Shown piece after piece: positions 5,401 to 7,263 of a stretch of 7,263 nt of DNA (positions are counted from its first letter, which is position 1; each line of letters begins with the position of its first letter). Under the pieces are notes generated by a model. It ran no database searches. It was given only the letters and a program-made list of their open reading frames with translations, and was not told the origin of the DNA. Position numbers and translations under genes: made by a program. The stretch comes from Planctomycetota bacterium (GTDB lineage: Bacteria > Planctomycetota > Phycisphaerae > Sedimentisphaerales > Anaerohalosphaeraceae), in the NCBI GenBank assembly GCA_003644215.1, contig QNBU01000055.1, positions 1-7,263 of the forward strand, given 5' to 3'.

Positions 5401-6123
5401 ATGAGGATACCATTGACACGATATGGCCTGCCGCAGGTGGCGGTATTTCCGGCCATTATAATGACCGTTATGGTCGGCTGGTTTCTGCTTTCCCGCAGGA
5501 CGGCCTGCGAATGTTCCTGTCCGGCGCGTTCGTTTCTGGCGATTTGGCTGCCGGAAGTGATTTTGTTGATCGTGCTGGTGTGGGTGTTTTCATTCTTTCG
5601 GGATCCGAACCGGGCCATTGTTCAGGATGCGAATCTGCTGCTGTCGCCAGCAGACGGAACGGTTGCGGTTGTTGAGACACTGGACAGTTACCCCGGCTTC
5701 GACGGGCCAGTGTTGCGGATTGAGATATTTTTAAGCATCTTCAATGTCCATATCAACCGTACACCATGTGCATCTAAAATAGGGACAGTTACCTATAAAC
5801 CGGGCAAATTTCTGGATGCCCGCAGTTCCAAATGCAGCAAGCTCAACGAGGCCAACGAGATTGAGATGTTCCGCACCGACGAGCCGAAAGACCGGCTACT
5901 GGTGCGGCAAATATCCGGCGCGATTGCCCGGCGAATCGTCTGTGAAGCAAAAACCGACCAGGCATTGGCTGGCGGCGAGAAGTTTGGTATGATTAAATTC
6001 GGCTCGTGTACAGAACTGTTCGTGCCGGTTCGGGACAGCTTGGAATGCACCGCAACCGTTGGCGACAAGGTCAAGGCGGGCTTAACAATTTTGGCAAGAT
6101 ATTCACAAAAGAACCACGAGTGA
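5401..6123 (+). CDS. psd: phosphatidylserine decarboxylase proenzyme
   Basis: This enzyme decarboxylates phosphatidylserine to phosphatidylethanolamine at the inner membrane and carries a pyruvoyl group made by self-cleavage. The 240 residues fit the short prokaryotic class. The N-terminus RIPLTRYGLPQ leads into two hydrophobic segments (about 12-30 and 45-65). Next come FFRDPNR (65-71), SPADGTV (82-88), FNVHINRTP (114-122) and the processing site KFGSCTELFVP (199-209). Cleavage between Gly201 and Ser202 would give a beta chain of 201 and an alpha chain of 39 residues. Family members usually have Arg where Cys203 stands here. The loop 35-40 (ACECSC) adds three more cysteines. No Shine-Dalgarno site precedes ATG 5401, but the start fits the family N-terminus. 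The last three codons and stop (NHE, TGA) are supplied by a repeat element. The matching pssA lies two genes downstream. Confidence 0.95.
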   Translation: MRIPLTRYGLPQVAVFPAIIMTVMVGWFLLSRRTACECSCPARSFLAIWLPEVILLIVLVWVFSFFRDPNRAIVQDANLLLSPADGTVAVVETLDSYPGFDGPVLRIEIFLSIFNVHINRTPCASKIGTVTYKPGKFLDARSSKCSKLNEANEIEMFRTDEPKDRLLVRQISGAIARRIVCEAKTDQALAGGEKFGMIKFGSCTELFVPVRDSLECTATVGDKVKAGLTILARYSQKNHE

Positions 6124-6140
6124 ACACAAATGATATACGA
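6111..6140 (+). repeat. partial copy of the ACACGAA repeat element at the end of psd
   Basis: Bases 6111-6130 match 938-957 at 18 of 20 positions (core ACCACGA, then TGAACAC), in the same orientation relative to the gene. The following bases (TGATATACGAT) continue the 10-base period in degraded form. No right arm is visible, so this copy is truncated or decayed. The element supplies the psd stop codon. Confidence 0.5.
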
Positions 6141-6196
6141 TAAAAACATTTAGATCCGACATAATCAAAGAATATGATAAAGCCCTGGAGTAAATC

Positions 6197-6200
6197 GGAG
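6197..6200 (+). promoter_or_regulatory. Shine-Dalgarno sequence that sets the acetyltransferase start
   Basis: GGAG lies 6 bases before ATG 6207. It favours this start over the in-frame ATG at 6174, which has no clear site. Confidence 0.6.
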
Positions 6201-6206
6201 TCCGCA

Positions 6207-6707
6207 ATGATTATCAGAAATGAGAAGCAGTCGGATCGTGAAGCAATAACAGAAGTGACCATTGCTGCTTTTAAAAATTGCCAATACGGCAATCACACCG
6301 AGCAGTTTATTATCAATGCATTGCGAGCAGCCCAAGCCCTGACCGTTTCCCTGGTGGCGGACATTGAGGGAATAGTGGTAGGGCATATCGCGTTTTCTCC
6401 GGTAACGATTTCCGGCCAAAGTTGCGGGTGGTATGGTCTGGGGCCTGTCTCAGTACGGCCGGACCACCAGAGACAGGGGATCGGTAAATCACTGATTCAT
6501 AAAGGCCTGAGGTTGCTGAAAGAAGCCGGCGCAAAAGGCTGCGTTCTGGTGGGTGATCCGAAGTACTATGAACAATTCGGTTTCAAGAATCTACCGGAAT
6601 TGCTTTTCGAAGGAGTTCCCCAAGAGTACTTTCTTGCGCTGCCGTTTGGTGAAAACAGGACTCAGGGCCAGGTGGTGTTTCACGAAGGGTTCAATGCTGC
6701 CGGATAA
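6207..6707 (+). CDS. GNAT-family N-acetyltransferase, YhbS-like
   Basis: A 166-residue acetyl-CoA-dependent transferase of the GNAT fold, substrate unknown. The N-terminus MIIRNEKQSDREAI...AAF is the usual first strand and helix of the family. GLGPVSVRPDHQRQGIGKSLI (77-97) contains the acetyl-CoA pyrophosphate-binding motif Q/R-x-x-G-x-G (Arg89, Gly91, Gly93). GCVLVGDPKYYEQFGF (111-126) is the segment typical of the YhbS group (COG3153). ATG 6207 is chosen over ATG 6174 because of the Shine-Dalgarno site and because the extra 11 residues do not fit the family. It lies between psd and pssA, 83 bases after the first and 79 before the second, in the same direction. A link to phospholipid or membrane metabolism is only suggested by position. 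Confidence 0.92.
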   Translation: MIIRNEKQSDREAITEVTIAAFKNCQYGNHTEQFIINALRAAQALTVSLVADIEGIVVGHIAFSPVTISGQSCGWYGLGPVSVRPDHQRQGIGKSLIHKGLRLLKEAGAKGCVLVGDPKYYEQFGFKNLPELLFEGVPQEYFLALPFGENRTQGQVVFHEGFNAAG

Positions 6708-6746
6708 GTAGCAATTTAGGGCTTGTTGGATTAAAATATATTTAAG

Positions 6747-6775
6747 AAATCTGTGAAAATCAGTGTAATCTGTGG
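6747..6775 (-). repeat. CCACAGATT-type low-complexity repeat before pssA
   Basis: On the - strand the segment reads CCACAGATT, ACACTGATTTT, CACAGATTT: three degenerate units of 9-11 bases. It is a different unit from the ACACGAAGA element but has the same architecture. It fills most of the gap between the acetyltransferase gene and pssA, and the TGA just after it (6778-6780) is the in-frame stop upstream of the pssA start. Confidence 0.5.
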
Positions 6776-6786
6776 ACTGAAAAATA

Positions 6787-7263
6787 ATGTTAATTCCTGA
6801 TAAATCAAAAACTCAGAGGCGGCAATTTTTTCGCAGACGGCCGCATCGACTGCGGACGGTTGCGATGCTGCCGTCAATGATTACACTCATCAATGGGATT
6901 TGCGGATTTATTGCCATTGGCCTGGCGGCTAAGGGGCCGGACTATTATGGCTTGGCGGCAACGATGATTTTTTACGCGATGATCGCCGATACGCTGGATG
7001 GGCGTGTGGCACGAATCAGCAAAACAACCTCCAGCTTCGGCGGCCAGCTTGATTCGATGTGCGACGAGATCAGTTTTGGCGCAGCGCCGGCGTTTTTAAT
7101 GCTGAACCTGCTATTGTATCATCACCGCCAACTCGTGGGGTCCGCCGAGATGGTGCTGGGTGATTTTTTTGAGCGATTTATCTGGGTCGCCGCCATCGTC
7201 TTTTTAAGCTGTGCGACGATCCGGCTGGCTCGCTTTAATGTTGAGAACGAAGAGGACGAGGCG
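6787..7263 (+). CDS. pssA: CDP-diacylglycerol--serine O-phosphatidyltransferase, 5' part
   Basis: The frame is open from ATG 6787 to the right edge (159 codons, no stop). PssA joins CDP-diacylglycerol and L-serine to give phosphatidylserine, the substrate of Psd. The CDP-alcohol phosphotransferase motif is complete: D68-x2-D71-G72-x2-A75-R76-x8-G85-x3-D89-x3-D93, where the four Asp bind metal. Before it are a basic N-terminus (RRQFFRRRPHRLR, 11-23) and the LPSMITLINGICGF segment (28-41) typical of the PssA (type II) family. Membrane helices are likely at about 31-48, 54-70, 99-111 and 130-146. An in-frame TGA at 6778 excludes earlier starts, and no Shine-Dalgarno site is visible. The family usually has about 230-280 residues, so a third or more is missing past the edge. 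Confidence 0.93.
   Translation, partial: MLIPDKSKTQRRQFFRRRPHRLRTVAMLPSMITLINGICGFIAIGLAAKGPDYYGLAATMIFYAMIADTLDGRVARISKTTSSFGGQLDSMCDEISFGAAPAFLMLNLLLYHHRQLVGSAEMVLGDFFERFIWVAAIVFLSCATIRLARFNVENEEDEA

Noticed and set aside
5286..5675. Open frame on the + strand overlapping the start of psd
   Set aside because: It overlaps psd in another frame, has no family match and no ribosome-binding site.
6174..6206. Earlier ATG of the acetyltransferase at 6174
   Set aside because: It has no Shine-Dalgarno site, and the added residues MIKPWSKSESA do not fit the GNAT N-terminus.

Overview
The window looks like ordinary chromosome from a Gram-negative-type bacterium of moderate GC. The best guess is a planctomycete of the Phycisphaerae type. 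This rests on an ExbB/TolQ protein with its own signal peptide, a trigger factor with a histone-like lysine tail, single-membrane-segment proteins of no known family, and dispersed A-rich short repeats at gene borders. The assignment is an inference; no rRNA is present to test it.

Left part, + strand (1-2036): the last 24 codons of an upstream gene, then a good sigma70-type promoter (102-130). Next come an ExbB/TolQ/MotA-family channel protein, an ExbD/TolR-family partner and a four-helix membrane protein of unknown function. The ExbB/ExbD pair should form an inner-membrane motor driven by proton flow. No TonB, Tol or Pal gene is visible, so its partner is unknown.

Middle part, - strand (2053-5264): read from right to left, a tRNA-Gly(GCC) with its own promoter is followed by tig (trigger factor), which ends in a strong intrinsic terminator (3341-3374). 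Then come a 204-residue membrane-anchored protein of unknown function and a membrane-anchored coiled-coil LysM protein. The LysM gene converges on the four-helix membrane protein gene with only 16 bases between their stop codons.

Right part, + strand (5364-7263): psd (phosphatidylserine decarboxylase), a YhbS-like GNAT acetyltransferase, and the first 159 codons of pssA (phosphatidylserine synthase), which runs off the window. PssA makes phosphatidylserine and Psd converts it to phosphatidylethanolamine, so this is a phospholipid head-group operon with an acetyltransferase inserted in it.

The most unusual signal is not a gene. Four low-complexity repeat elements of three types sit at the borders of + strand genes. 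They supply the leader of the exbB-like gene, the C-terminal codons of the exbB-like gene and psd (including the psd stop codon), and the leader of pssA. No stretch longer than 300 bases lacks a gene. The largest gap (4900-5152) holds a possible tRNA terminator and the tig leader, with no convincing promoter.
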